Of a stretch of DNA of 64,000 nt, positions 1 through 10,624 are shown piece after piece. The notes beneath the pieces are model-generated. The model worked only from the letters and a program-made list of their open reading frames with translations, made no database searches and was not told where the DNA came from. The stretch lies in contig NC_092872.1 of the NCBI RefSeq assembly GCF_028372415.1, positions 15,528,479 to 15,592,478 of the forward strand. Reading direction: 5' to 3'. The DNA comes from Notamacropus eugenii. Taxonomy: Eukaryota; Chordata; Mammalia; Diprotodontia; Macropodidae. A program made the position numbers and the translations under genes. The stretch's first letter is position 1, and every line of letters begins with the position of its first letter.

Positions 1-219
1 CTAGGTGGTGCCAGTGAATAAATAGAGTGCTGGACCTAACGTCATTAAGACTTATCTTCCTGAGTTCAAATCTGATCTCAGACACTTAAGAGCTGTGTAA
101 CCCTGGGCAAGTCACTTAACAGTTTGCCTCATAGTTTCTTATCTATAAAAAAATGAAAACCCCAGATAGGGTCACAAAGGAGTCAGACATAACTGAAAAA
201 CAACTAAAGGTGGAAGGGT
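1..219 (+). repeat. tRNA-derived marsupial SINE, cut by the window edge
   Basis: The sequence has the standard parts of the commonest marsupial tRNA-headed SINEs. There is a head reading 'ctaggtggtgccagtg', a B-box-like 'gagttcaaatctgatctcag', the core 'tgtgtaaccctgggcaagtc', and a tail ending near 'agtcagacataactgaaaaa'. The 5' end lies at the window start. The family name is not assigned because no library was searched. Confidence 0.8.
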
Positions 220-559
220 GGAGACTGAGCAAGAATGAAGAATTGAAAATGAAGTCATGGTTCTAAGCTGACTGGGAAAATCACCAAGACAGATGAAGGT
301 GATTGTATAGTAATCGAGAAAAAAAAAAAAAGGAGATTTGAAAGTTGTCAGTGAGATGATGCAGCAAAAGCTGAAGAATCAAGCACAAAGTTGAGATACT
401 TAAAAGTTATAAATCCTGGATCTTCTCTAGGAATGACCAAGACAGAACACAAACAAGAAAATGAAATTAGAAAGTAAGAAAGATCAGAAAAGCTTAGCTA
501 GCATACTCTTCTTAATTTCTGAGAATGAAGACATTTCTTAGAATTTTCCTTTTTTTAAT
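220..559. other. Intergenic, nothing recognised
   Basis: AT-rich sequence with a poly(A) run near 319. No coding frame, RNA gene or repeat could be recognised. Confidence 0.5.
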
Positions 560-811
560 GTATTTTTATTAATTATTTCCCCATTTTAAAATATTTTAAC
601 TTTATTTCTAAAAATGTTATTTTATTTTTAATTTGTGGAATAAAACAAGCTTTTCCATAACATAGTATAATAAAAAAGATGATCGCACATGAAATTGCAA
701 ATCTATTACATACAAATTTGCTAATCCTTTTAAATATATAATAAAATTATCATGTACATTTCTTTTTCTTCCCTCCCCCATTCCGTAGAGATGGCTACCA
801 TCAAGACACAA

Positions 812-848
<37 letters not shown>

Positions 849-1065
849 ATTATTCTATATATACTTCTATCAGTTCTTTCCTGGATGCACATATAATAAA
901 GCATCTTCCCTTCATTATGTCCTTTGTAGTTAATTTGGGTATTTATGGTAGTCAAAAGAATTTATTCACTCAAAATTGTTCTTAAAACAATATTGCTGTT
1001 ACAGCATAATAACAATGTTCTTCTGGATCTGCTCATGTCACTCTTCATTACTCTATTAAAACCCC
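560..1065 (-). repeat. L1 3' end (3'UTR and ORF2 tail), antisense
   Basis: Read on the minus strand this matches the marsupial L1 3' end. Segments such as 'gtggaataaaacaagc' (plus strand, about 635-650) recur in the opposite orientation at about 62030-62345. The right part (about 980-1060) resembles antisense ORF2 terminus. A (TG)n run at 813-845 interrupts it. Confidence 0.65.
813..845. repeat. (TG)n microsatellite
   Basis: About 16 uninterrupted TG units, lying inside the antisense L1 3' end. It explains the His/Thr-repeat shadow frame on the other strand. Confidence 0.95.
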
Positions 1066-2599
1066 CTCCCCATCCCCTTCTTTCCTCACCACAAACTATC
1101 TTTCTGATGTTGGGACCTCTTCCTGGCATAAAAAGTCATGGTAAGGAGATGAGATTATTCCCTAGGTTAGGTAGTTCATACCAATCTATGGATGGGCTTC
1201 ATATCTCTTGATTCTGGGGGCTATGTTTTTGTATCTCTTAGCTGTGATTGTGTAAAAAAAAAAAATAACCTGCAATAGTTGGGGATGGGGGTAAATGGCA
1301 GAGATTGGGGGAAAAAGATGATATCTCAAGATCAAGAAATCCAGAAATAAGAAAAAGTATGTGGTGGCTTCCCACTGAGCACAAGATCACTCTATGATAA
1401 AAGTTGTCAAAACATCTAGAAAACCTAGAAGAGTTTGGGTAGACGTCTGCAGGTCTAGCATATGATTGTGTCACATGATGTTATAATGGTACAATTTCAA
1501 TCTATTGATTTCCCAATGTTATAACACCTTTATTCTTTTGGTTTGTGTGTCTCTTGTTTCTTGTACATTGTCCTGTTATCATATATGTATGAAATTTCTC
1601 CCCTTTAATTGTGTAGAGATTACTTTTTTGGTTTTTGTATTTTCTTCTTTTTCCCCTCCTTTCCAATCTCTCCTACCAATTGCCTAAGTATATTTTCTCT
1701 ACTGGTGGTGATATGAGTTCTCAAAATATTCTTGAATTCAAATGGAAAAAATAATTTTGTAATTAACATACAAAAAAATGACATATCAACTGCTTTTCTC
1801 TCCTGGCTCCCACATCCTCCTACCTTTCTCTCTTTTTGAGATATTAAGGGATTTTGGAGACTCCCTTAATATATCTGTCAACAACAAATTTGCTGGGGTT
1901 TTTTCAGTAGATGAACTTCTCTGGTTCTGGATTCATAGAGGTTGAAGATCTACCAGTGGGTCCTTGTTTCAGACTTAAATCTTAAAAATCTGAATGTACT
2001 TTAATAAAACCTGAAAGCACCCTTAATGAGTACCACAACAAATTTTTGTAAAACTGAAATACTATAAATAACTATTTATTTATTCTTACTAGTTAATAAG
2101 CACAGATGGAACAATAATTCTTTTGCATTTTATTTGAAAAGTTTTATTTTAAAAGTTTTGAAGATTTTTGTAGGTTGATAAATATAAAGTATTCTTCTAG
2201 TATCTTTTAACATAATTTCTTATTCTTTACAACACTTCTGGCTTCATTTTTCTAAATTTTCTTGTTCCCTGCTCGCTTCATTGCTCATAATTTTTTCTTG
2301 TACTTCCTTTGCTTCATTGAATCAACTTTGGCCCAAAAGCAGATTCTCACCGTGGAAACCTGAAAGATCTTCCCTGGCCTTCTTTTGCTAGCAGATGTCC
2401 AAACAAAAACTACCTTCATTCAAAGCTGGGGAAAAGAACCTTCCAATCTTTCACATAGAAGCTTTCCAGAAATTGGGGGTGGGGTGGGGGGGACTGGGAA
2501 CTTTCATACACCATGATGATATAGATGACGTAGATATAGTGTCTTCCCTCAGCAACACCACACGATACAGACGAGTTCTTAGCTGGTAGCTGGCACACA
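1066..2599. other. Intergenic, no gene
   Basis: No convincing coding frame or RNA gene. The only local structure seen is an 11-bp perfect inverted repeat with a 10-nt loop at 1841-1872. Short frames here carry no family signature. Confidence 0.6.
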
Positions 2600-3070
2600 C
2601 TGAAATATGTTATAAAGTAAAATGGACATTATTTCCCCCCCATTGGAGCCCCTGGGTTGAGATAATGTCTGTTGAGTTTCTAGGCAGGGTTGGGCCTAGT
2701 AGCCACTCTCTGTTGTACCCCTTTGCCTAGCAGCTGCCTGGGCCCCCATCTCTGTTGTACCCCTTTGCCTAGCAGCTGCCTGGGCCCCTGTCTCTGTTGT
2801 ACCCCTTTGCCTAGCAGCTGCCTGGGGCCCCCTCTCTGTTGTGCCCCCTTGCCTAGCAGTACCTAGGAACCCCTGTCAAAACTGTTCTGTGAAAAATGTG
2901 TGCTATAGGAACCGCCAGGCTATACCGGGAAGTGCTAAGATGCTTAAAAGGCACACACACCTTTGTTCAGGGCTGCCACCTTTGTGGACAGCCTCCTGCT
3001 AATAAAGACGCTCCCAAATTCTCAATTGACTCTTGCCTGTGCTTGTCTCGGTCCGTCCATTTCAAACGCA
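2600..3070 (+). mobile_element. Solo LTR of an endogenous retrovirus
   Basis: The stretch has the layout of an LTR: a U3-like part with a four-copy 42-bp repeat (2708-2875), a poly(A) signal 'aataaagacgctccc' (about 3001), and a U5-like end 'ccatttcaaacgca' finishing near 3070. No primer-binding site follows, so it looks like a solo LTR. The 5' boundary is uncertain because no clear target duplication was found. Confidence 0.6.
2708..2875 (+). repeat. 42-bp tandem repeat, four copies, in LTR U3
   Basis: Copies begin at 2708, 2750, 2792 and 2834. Each starts 'ctctgttgtacccctttgcc' or a close variant. The first three are nearly identical and the fourth has drifted. Tandem enhancer-like repeats of this kind are common in retroviral U3 regions. 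Confidence 0.9.
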
Positions 3071-6000
3071 TAGAAGAAAAAAAACATGGGCTGAATAAGG
3101 GAGAGCTGTAAAAGATGATGTGGATAGCACTTGAGGTTGGGGTGATGAAAAGAATGATATGAATTGGACTTAGGATGAAAAGGGAGAGGGTTTAGAAAGA
3201 AACGTAAAATGGTTGTAGTGAAAACTTTTGGACTGAGAAGCAGAGAAAGTAAAAACTCTACAGAAAATGGTTAGGGATGTTGAAAGGCTGTAAGATCAGA
3301 TAGAAACATGAATGATGAAAGTGTTGGTGGAAACTTTTGGACTGAGAATGGAGAAAGTAAACATGGAAAGTGATTTTTAAAGAGGGAGAAGAAAAGGGAA
3401 GGCAATGGAAACAAAGGTTGAAGCTATGAAGTCATCACTTCATACATCATCCCTTACAGAAGCACACTTGCGAAACTAAGAAAAGCAAAGGTTAACCAAG
3501 TAAGGCAATTCAAAATCCCAAAACAAAGCAATCTATTTTTACAGAAATCAGTCATTACTGATGAAATGAATGACACTGAAGGAAAGGATTGATGACTATT
3601 AATGACAACAGTAGAAACAATAAGAGAAGAAACATTCAAGCAGAGAAAGGAGAATATGGAAGAATCAAAAGAGACAAAGAAGACAGGATGGCTGAAGAAA
3701 GATGAAAGACTTAAAGTTACAAAATTATAAAAACTGGAATCTGTTGGATTCTAAAACATTTCAAATGAAAGACTAATAATTAAAATTGTTATAGACTGCA
3801 TCTCAACTTGCAAAATATGCAGATGTTATATATATCTGTATATATATTATACACTTAGTTTTACACTATGTTATAAATTAAGAGTTTTACAATAAAGGAG
3901 AAAAAAAGAGAGGGGCTGGAGAGAAAGAAGAAAGAAAAAGACAAGTGAAAAAAAAAGAAAAAGCAGGACAAAAGAAAGAGAGGAGAGAAAGAGAAGGTAA
4001 GGAGAAAAGGAAGAACCAAGTAAGATTATGAGGAAGGAGGAGAAGAGACAACCAAGTACTCTATCAACATCAACATTTTGCAGCAGGGGATAAACAGATC
4101 ACCACCAGCAGCTTTTTTTGCAGCAGAGGGTCAGCATCATGCCCAACAAACACACCACCAGCAGGGAGTCAGACATACCAACAGAAACAGACCCAGAAAA
4201 CACACTAATACCACCATTTGAGGCAGCAGCACCAGCACCAGCTGAGTATACCTTTGAAAAAAATCAAAGCCTTCCCACCTCCCCAATCAACTGTAGGTTA
4301 CAGCTGATGACTCAAAGTACCAATAAGTCAAACATAAAGGGAAATATAACAAAGCCTCAGGTCTCTATCCAATTCCCAGCTCTGCCCTCTACTTTTACCC
4401 GACTATCTAACTAAACCTCTTCCTCCTCTGGGAATGGTGTGAGTTCAGGTGTTTCCAGTCAAATTGCCTTTAAGTCACTTGGCTGTAGTTTGGCTATTTA
4501 TACTCTTGCCCGATGCCCCACCCAGTGTTAACTACAAAGGCCTCTTTGTGACATTTCATTTGTGAACCTTCATTGTGACAGTTGTAGCCCTAGTCTTAGA
4601 GGCCAAAGTCAAAATGACCTTCAACAGAAAAACATTTGATAGCATCCGCTTCTTTCAATAGGCAGAGAGGAAAGAATAAAGGAATTTTTTTTCCAGAAGG
4701 AAAAGTCAAAATATTTGGATCCGTTAGCAAAACTATAGGAAGGATATAGACATAGATGATTATTCTATTATATATACATATATATAATAAATATTCGGAT
4801 TAAGATATAGATGGAGGGGGAAACAATAGAAAACAAATGGAAAAAAGGGTAGAATTTATAGTTTTGAAATGTGTACAAGGTTGTGAATTCAGGCTGTCTT
4901 AAAAAGAGAACTGAAGAACGGTTTAATAATTCATAGAGGTCATTTCTAGCATGTAAATTAGCCCTTCTGAGACTTCTGAAACTTCTTAAGTTGATACTTA
5001 AAAGGGGCTGTCAATCCAACCACTGCTTCAGGTATTGGTGGGACTTCAACTCTTGAGAATCTGTGATTCTATCCATAGACTGAAAGGAAATTCTGGATCA
5101 AGCTTGTTAGGACACTAAAAAGGTAAGCTATCATAAGAGAGATATCATTCTGAGAGATATGAGAGAGATAACATTTAGCATATATTATTTATGCTTGACT
5201 GTAAAACATGAAAATTAAGACCTTAAAAGCAATCTTAATAGTGAGTTTTCTCACTTTCTTCCCCTTGGTAATATTAATTCCGAAGGTTTTGACTATTACC
5301 TATATGCAAATGACTAGTCCTTGAAAATCTCCACCTAAAATTACCCTTATATGGGCATCTCACACTGAACATGTACAAAATTGAGTTCATCATTTTGCCC
5401 CCTCCTCCTGACTTCACGATGTCTGTCCATAAATGCTTGGCCCATTGTAAGTGCTTTATAAATGTATTGGATTCTAAATAGCATTCTGATTTTCCAAGTG
5501 ACTGGACATCACTGCACTCCTGCAGACTTATCTTTGTGGCACACTATTCTCACTGTATCATTCCTAATAGATTAAAAAAAAGTCTCTACCCAGGATCTAT
5601 GCTGACCTCAAGGTAGTGACTTTGGAAACAAACAACTACTCTTGGCTTTAAAAAAAGGGAACAGAAGCTTACCGGAAGTATAAGCATTAAATCTCAAACT
5701 CTGATCTAATTTATCAGGCCTTCCATAAACTTAGGCCCAATTTACCAATTCAAAAATTCCCCATCAATACCCAGCACTATTCTTCCATACTAGTCAAACT
5801 GACCTGTTCAATATTCATTCATTCCAGGAGCACTACATTCTCATTCCCATGATTTCATACCTTCACTCACAGTTCTCCCTTTATCTGGAAAGTCTTTCCC
5901 CTTTCTACTCCCCATTCTTCTCAACATTCTACCTATTCATAAAAGTCTAGCTTCAGTTCCAACTCTAACATAGAACCTCCATTTAAAAGTACCAGTGAAG

Positions 6001-6401
6001 TCCTCCTTTCTCTATATTCATTTGTATCATTCACATTTATGTTCTACCCTGTGATATCTCTTACATAAGCATAATTAATGTCTGAACAATATTTAGTAAG
6101 TATTTACAACTTCAAAAGGCTTTTAATTTAATTGGGTAAACAAAAAACATACAGGAAAAAATAAATGGTCATATGAGGTTATATTCTCCACAGCATCTTC
6201 CATATGTTGTTAGTGCTCAGTGGTTGGAGGTGTGTGTGGGCAGTGGAGGACAGAGGAGATGGTAGGGTGCTGGTGGTGTTTCTAACTCTGAAGCTCTAGA
6301 ATTCTATTTACTGATTTGATTTCTATGACTTTACTTGGAATATACTAAAAGATTCCACTCAAATACTACTGTCTTCTATTCAAAAGCTGATAACATGACT
6401 C
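3071..6401. other. Intergenic, no gene
   Basis: A purine-rich stretch lies at about 3897-4020, and AT-dinucleotide-rich pieces lie at about 3825-3855 and 4765-4795. A 98-codon frame at 4118-4414 has no recognised family signature. From 5350 to 6100 the sequence is C/T-rich and repeat-like, but I cannot name it. Confidence 0.5.
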
Positions 6402-6717
6402 GGGGCAGGTAGGTGATGCAGTGGATAGAGCACCAGTGCAGGAATCAGGAGGAACTGAGTTCAAATCTCACCTCAGACACTTGACACTCACTAGCTGTGT
6501 GACCTTGGGCAAGTCACTTAATCCCAACTGCCTCATCCTGAGTCATCTCCAGTCATCCTGATAAATATCTGGTCACTGGATTCTGATGGCTCTGGAGGAG
6601 AAGTGAGGCTGGTGACCCTCACAGTCCTCCCTCACTCAAAAAAAAAGTCAAGTGCAAGTCATATCATTATTTCTCTGATGGCATGGTCTTCTTTGGCAAC
6701 GAAGGATGAACACACTG
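6402..6717 (+). repeat. Marsupial tRNA-headed SINE, full-length type
   Basis: It begins 'ggggcaggtaggtgatgcag', continues with the SINE core 'gtgaccttgggcaagtcac', and ends with 'ggtcttctttggcaacgaag'. A second copy lies in reverse at 48312-48628. The tail resembles RTE-type 3' ends, which suggests mobilisation by an RTE LINE. Confidence 0.85.
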
Positions 6718-7849
6718 AACACGATGGCTTAAAAGAAAAATAAGGTCACTTAAATGCTGACAAAATTATATATAATGTAAATATGCAAATATATATCACA
6801 TAATCTTGCACAATCCTCTAAAACAACTAGATCTTGAAGTTACTTTATATACAGAAAATCCAATTTCTCTTTATTTTCCTGAAGAGGAAGATCTCAAAGT
6901 AGTATAAATGGCTTGATCAGGGCACATAGCAAGTACTAAGAAGAGCAAGAATTAAAACTCAGGTTTTGATTCTAAATGCAGTAATCTACACTTAACTATT
7001 TCTCTACTATACGGTGTTTTAATTGTCACTTAGAGTAGTGGCAAAAGATAATAGTATATAAATTATATGACATAAGAGATATATACATGTGCATATGTAT
7101 ACATTTCTATCTCTCATTTTAAAGTTTGCAAGACTCAATAAGCCTTTGTCTTAGCTAACAGTACTAGAATTGTTGAGTCTTCAGGTTTTTCATTTGATGT
7201 TCAAACACCACTGTGATGTAGGCAGGACTTATATATCAATTTTCCTAACAAAATTTGGCTGTTTTGCATTGAGCATAGACAAGTTAACTGATTTGCCAAA
7301 GGTCACACAGCTAATATGTGAAAGATCTGGGATTGCGACCCCCTTCTTCTGTATCTAGCCCAGTGTTCTTTCTACTAATCTATGGTGTATGTAGCCCATG
7401 AAGATATATCATGCCACTAAGATGAGAAAATGGGTATTTATTTGTTAAAAGGTGTTTTTCGTAATCTGGCATTCAAAAGGCACAAATTATCAATTGCTTA
7501 AGCGGCAAAGTTCTACAAAGAAACTCTTCAGGATCTCTTCGTGATTTTTCTCAAAATAGAAGTAGAAACTGCCCTAAGAAAAAGGAAGTTCAGGGAGGGA
7601 GGAGTAACACCAAAAAGAAAGCTAGAAGTTAATCAAGATAAAACAGAATGAATGATACACATTGAAGGAATTCAAGGAAGAAATGGAGTTAGCAAAAACA
7701 ATAATATGAGTAAAGCAAGAATGGAATACAATTATGTAATCTCAGACGAAAGACGATGGAACCCAGCTGTTTAGAAACAGTCACAGATGGAGGTGGGGGT
7801 GAGGAGGTTATTAGGCTGGATGGTGAAGAAAGTGAGAAATCAACACCAA
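6718..7849. other. Intergenic, with a MIR-like core at about 7260-7370
   Basis: The stretch 'gccaaaggtcacacagctaa' (about 7293) is a MIR/CORE-SINE signature. The rest is AT-rich and unassigned up to the CpG-rich segment in front of the RANBP1-like retrogene. Confidence 0.55.
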
Positions 7850-8015
7850 AAAGGGGCGGGGCTGAACTGAGATAAGCGCGGGGCAAGGAGGCGTCGGCGC
7901 CAGACGCCGCAGGGACCCGACGGGACGGGACACAGGGGAGCGCTGCAGCTGCTGCAGCCACTGCAGCCGCCCGGAGTAGTCAAGACCAGCCTCCGCCGCA
8001 GCATCCCCGGCTCCC
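7850..8015 (+). promoter_or_regulatory. CpG-rich 5' segment with GC box before the RANBP1-like ORF
   Basis: About 17 CpG dinucleotides lie in about 165 bp of an otherwise CpG-poor window. A perfect GC box, ggggcggggc, sits at 7853-7862. The segment runs straight into the ATG at 8016. It is either 5'UTR plus promoter copied with the parent transcript, or a CpG-island promoter kept at the locus. Sp1-type TATA-less initiation is inferred and not shown. Confidence 0.6.
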
Positions 8016-9077
8016 ATGGAGACTGCAAAGGGAACTCATGAAAAGAAGCAAGACTTCTCCACGGAGAACAATAACGCACAACCCAAGCACATGGTTTCTC
8101 TACTTGGGCAGAAGAGGAAGACTCTTGAAGAAGATGAAGATGAGCTCTTTAGTATGCCAGCAAAGCTTTTCCGATTCACTTATGAGAATGGTCTTCCGAA
8201 ATGGAAAGAGCGAGGCACTGGCCACGTGAAACTGCTGAGACACACGGTAAAAGGGACCATTCGCCTCCTCATGAGGAGGGACAAAACTCTGAAAGTCTGT
8301 GTGAATCACTACGTAACTCCATGGACGGATCCTAGGCGCAGTGTCTGGAGTACGAGAACCTGGGTCTGGGCCGCGCACGCTGACTTTGCTGATGAAAGCC
8401 CTAAGTGTGAATTGCTGGCGATTCGATACTTAAATACAGAAACCGCCCAGAAATTTAAGGAAAAATTTGAAGAATGTAGGAATGAGTTAAAAGAAAGAGA
8501 AAGGAGAGCGACACGTAGCACCGACAAAGTATCCCCAAAGCCAGACGAAGTTTCGGTGAAAGAAAAGAGCCTAGTGAAACTGGAGAGCCACCAACTACCC
8601 TGTGGGCCAGGGGAACTTAGGATCGAAGAGGACAGTCAAGGAGCGCCCGAGAGCCACCACAAAGTATCCCCAATGCCAGCGAAACTTCCGGAGCCCAAGA
8701 GATGCGAAGTATCCCAAGAGCGAAGAGTACGTTTTATGGAAGAGGACAGCCAGGAGAAACCTGGAAGCCAGGAAATATCCCAAGAGCCAGAAGAGCGTGT
8801 GATGGAAGAAGCCATACCAGAGGAGCCCGAGAGCCCAGAAGTGGAAGCAGCCCAGGAGGAGCCTGAGATCCGGGAAATAGAATCAACTCAGGAGAAGCAA
8901 GAGATCCCAGAAATAGAATCTACTCAGGAAGAGCCTGAGATCCAGGAAATAGAATCCACTCAGGAGGAGGAGAAGATCCCAGAAATAGAATCTACTCAGG
9001 AAGAGCCTGAGATCCAGGAAATAGAATCCACTCAGGAGGAGGAAAAGATCCCAGAAATAGAATCTACCCAGGAGTAG
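8016..9077 (+). CDS. RANBP1-like retrogene, Ran-binding domain plus Glu-rich repeat tail
   Basis: The 353-residue product has a RanBD1 Ran-binding domain at residues about 40-162 that clearly resembles RANBP1, the cytosolic co-activator of RanGAP in Ran-GTP hydrolysis. Visible blocks include [29 protein letters not shown] and [13 protein letters not shown]1 genes have several coding exons, but here the domain is uninterrupted, so this is a retrocopy. Residues about 105-115 differ from the parent loop, and the parental nuclear-export segment after the domain is not recognisable. From residue about 180 the protein is a novel acidic tail. From 8820 the tail is a regular 12-residue repeat of the type EEPEIPEMEAAQ. 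The frame stops at TAG 9075-9077 inside the eighth repeat, where neighbours have GAG, and stays open beyond it. The ATG was chosen because it aligns with the RANBP1 start. Ran binding and expression are inferred. Confidence 0.85.
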   Translation: METAKGTHEKKQDFSTENNNAQPKHMVSLLGQKRKTLEEDEDELFSMPAKLFRFTYENGLPKWKERGTGHVKLLRHTVKGTIRLLMRRDKTLKVCVNHYVTPWTDPRRSVWSTRTWVWAAHADFADESPKCELLAIRYLNTETAQKFKEKFEECRNELKERERRATRSTDKVSPKPDEVSVKEKSLVKLESHQLPCGPGELRIEEDSQGAPESHHKVSPMPAKLPEPKRCEVSQERRVRFMEEDSQEKPGSQEISQEPEERVMEEAIPEEPESPEVEAAQEEPEIREIESTQEKQEIPEIESTQEEPEIQEIESTQEEEKIPEIESTQEEPEIQEIESTQEEEKIPEIESTQE

Positions 9078-9533
9078 CCAGAGAGCCTGGAAATGGAAGC
9101 AGCCCAGGAGGAGCCTGAGATCCCAGAAATGGAAGCAGCCCAGGATGAGCAGGAGAGCCCGGAAATGGAAGTAGCCCAGGAAGAGCCTGAGATCCCAGAA
9201 ATGGAAGCAGCCCAGGAGGAGCCAGAGAGCCTAGAAATGGAAGCAGCCCAGGAGGAGCCTGAGATCCCAGAAATGGAAGCAGCCCGGGAGGAGCAGGAGA
9301 GCCCAGATATGGAAGCAGCCCAGGAGGAGCCAGAGATCCCAGAAGTGGAAGCAGCCCAGGAAGAGCCTGAGATCCCAGAAGTGGAAGCAGCCCTGGAGGA
9401 GCAGGAGAGCCCAGGTTTGGAAGCAGCCCAGGAAGAGCCTGAGATCCCAGAAATAGAAGCAGCCCAGGAGGAGCCAGAGAGCCCAGAAATGGAAGCCACC
9501 CAGGACGAACCAGAGAGCCAGGAAATGGAAGAA
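8820..9533 (+). repeat. 36-bp coding minisatellite, about 19.8 units
   Basis: Units begin every 36 bp from 8820. Nineteen are complete and the twentieth (from 9504) is partial. The consensus product is EEPEIPEMEAAQ with variants EEQESPEM and EEPESLEM. Higher-order copies are visible: a 72-bp pair (8928-8999 and 9000-9071) and a 144-bp block (9072-9215 and 9216-9359). The unit length is a multiple of three, so all frames on both strands stay open, which produces long spurious antisense frames. Confidence 0.95.
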
Positions 9534-9572
9534 AAGGAAGAGATGCAGGAAGAAGCTGAAGAACAACAGTAA
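9078..9572 (+). pseudogene. Continuation of the RANBP1-like frame after the internal TAG
   Basis: In the same frame as 8016-9077 there are 164 further sense codons, with no other stop until TAA at 9570-9572. The last residues, EEAEEQQ, resemble the recalled RANBP1 C-terminus (EDAEEKQ). This suggests the ancestral product ended here and that the repeat expanded inside the original tail. If the TAG is real, this part is untranslated. If it is polymorphic, an assembly error or read through, the product is about 518 residues. Confidence 0.75.
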
Positions 9573-9840
9573 GAGGAGCAATAAACCATCTTGCGGGTCT
9601 TGCATTCATTCTTGATTTTTTCCATTTATTTTCTTCTTTCTTTCTTTCCTTTTTTTTAAACAAAGATCTTTACACAAAGAATTGAATTCCAGCATCTAGA
9701 TTGTTTCACTCTTTTGAAGTTTTCAAGCAGACTCCTTCCACAATCATGAACATGTTACTAGGCTTATAACATTCTTTTCCATAGTGGAAATATATATTTA
9801 TTCAAAAGAGTGAATAAAACATTTGAAAGCTGCCAAAAGA
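9573..9840 (+). other. 3'UTR of the RANBP1-like retrocopy with two poly(A) signals
   Basis: AATAAA occurs at 9580-9585 just after the stop and again at 9813-9818 ('agtgaataaaac'). The T-rich stretch between them is reminiscent of the parental RANBP1 3'UTR as I recall it, so the retrocopy probably runs to about 9840. No long A-tail or clear target duplication remains, which points to an old insertion. Confidence 0.55.
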
Positions 9841-10581
9841 AAACCAACCAACATCATATAAGAGATGTAACTATAGGGAATGAAACTGAATGTTTTACAA
9901 ACATATCAGAACCTTGAAAGGCACAACTATGAAGGGATGAAACTGGTTTCCTTTGTTGTTTGTAGAAACCAATTTAATTATTTTGGTCACACCTGAACAT
10001 CACGTTGTATATTGCCTTTTTCAAAGAAGTCCTCCTTTGGCGGCTATCTTCTAGTAATATTTTCATTACTTTAAAATGGGAGATTCCATCTTTTGGAGCT
10101 GTTTTCGAAACCATTCTACTGAATTTCCTTAATCATGACAAACCTTCACCTTTTTGGGAGGGGAAGTGGATTGATTTTTTTAAAACATCCAGCATTCATT
10201 AGTAGGACTAGACTTGGTCAATAAAGTAAGTGATCAACCTGGGGTGTTTTGAAAAAGAAAAATTAAGTTTTTCATGTACAGTAGGGAGATTTTATATTCT
10301 AAGGCTCTGGGAGTAATTCCAGAAATGTCTGTAACATTGATAGCAGTTTAGGTAGGCAATTTTAAGATTAAGGGTGAATGCTTTGTGGGATACAATGGTC
10401 AATTGAAAGAGTGGGTTCTGGTAATTTTTACACATATGGTTATAAAGATGCTACATGCATGTTTGTCTATCTACAAACAGACTGAAATATAAACATATAT
10501 ATGTTGTTCTTTGGCATGGTCACAAACTTGCCCCAGCAATGCTACCACTGACCCATCACTGCAGGCCTTCTTAGAACTGCC

Positions 10582-10624
<43 letters not shown>

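Noticed and set aside
617-955. 112-codon minus-strand frame with a His-Thr run
   Set aside because: It is produced by the (TG)n microsatellite inside an antisense L1 3' end.
4118-4414. 98-codon plus-strand frame, Pro/Thr/Ser-rich
   Set aside because: It has no recognised domain, no exon signals and no similarity that I know, so it is likely chance.
9032-9663. Three long minus-strand frames (124-199 codons) rich in Ser, Gly, Leu and Pro
   Set aside because: They are antisense readings of the 36-bp repeat. A unit length divisible by three keeps every frame open, and the sense strand has the Ran-binding domain.
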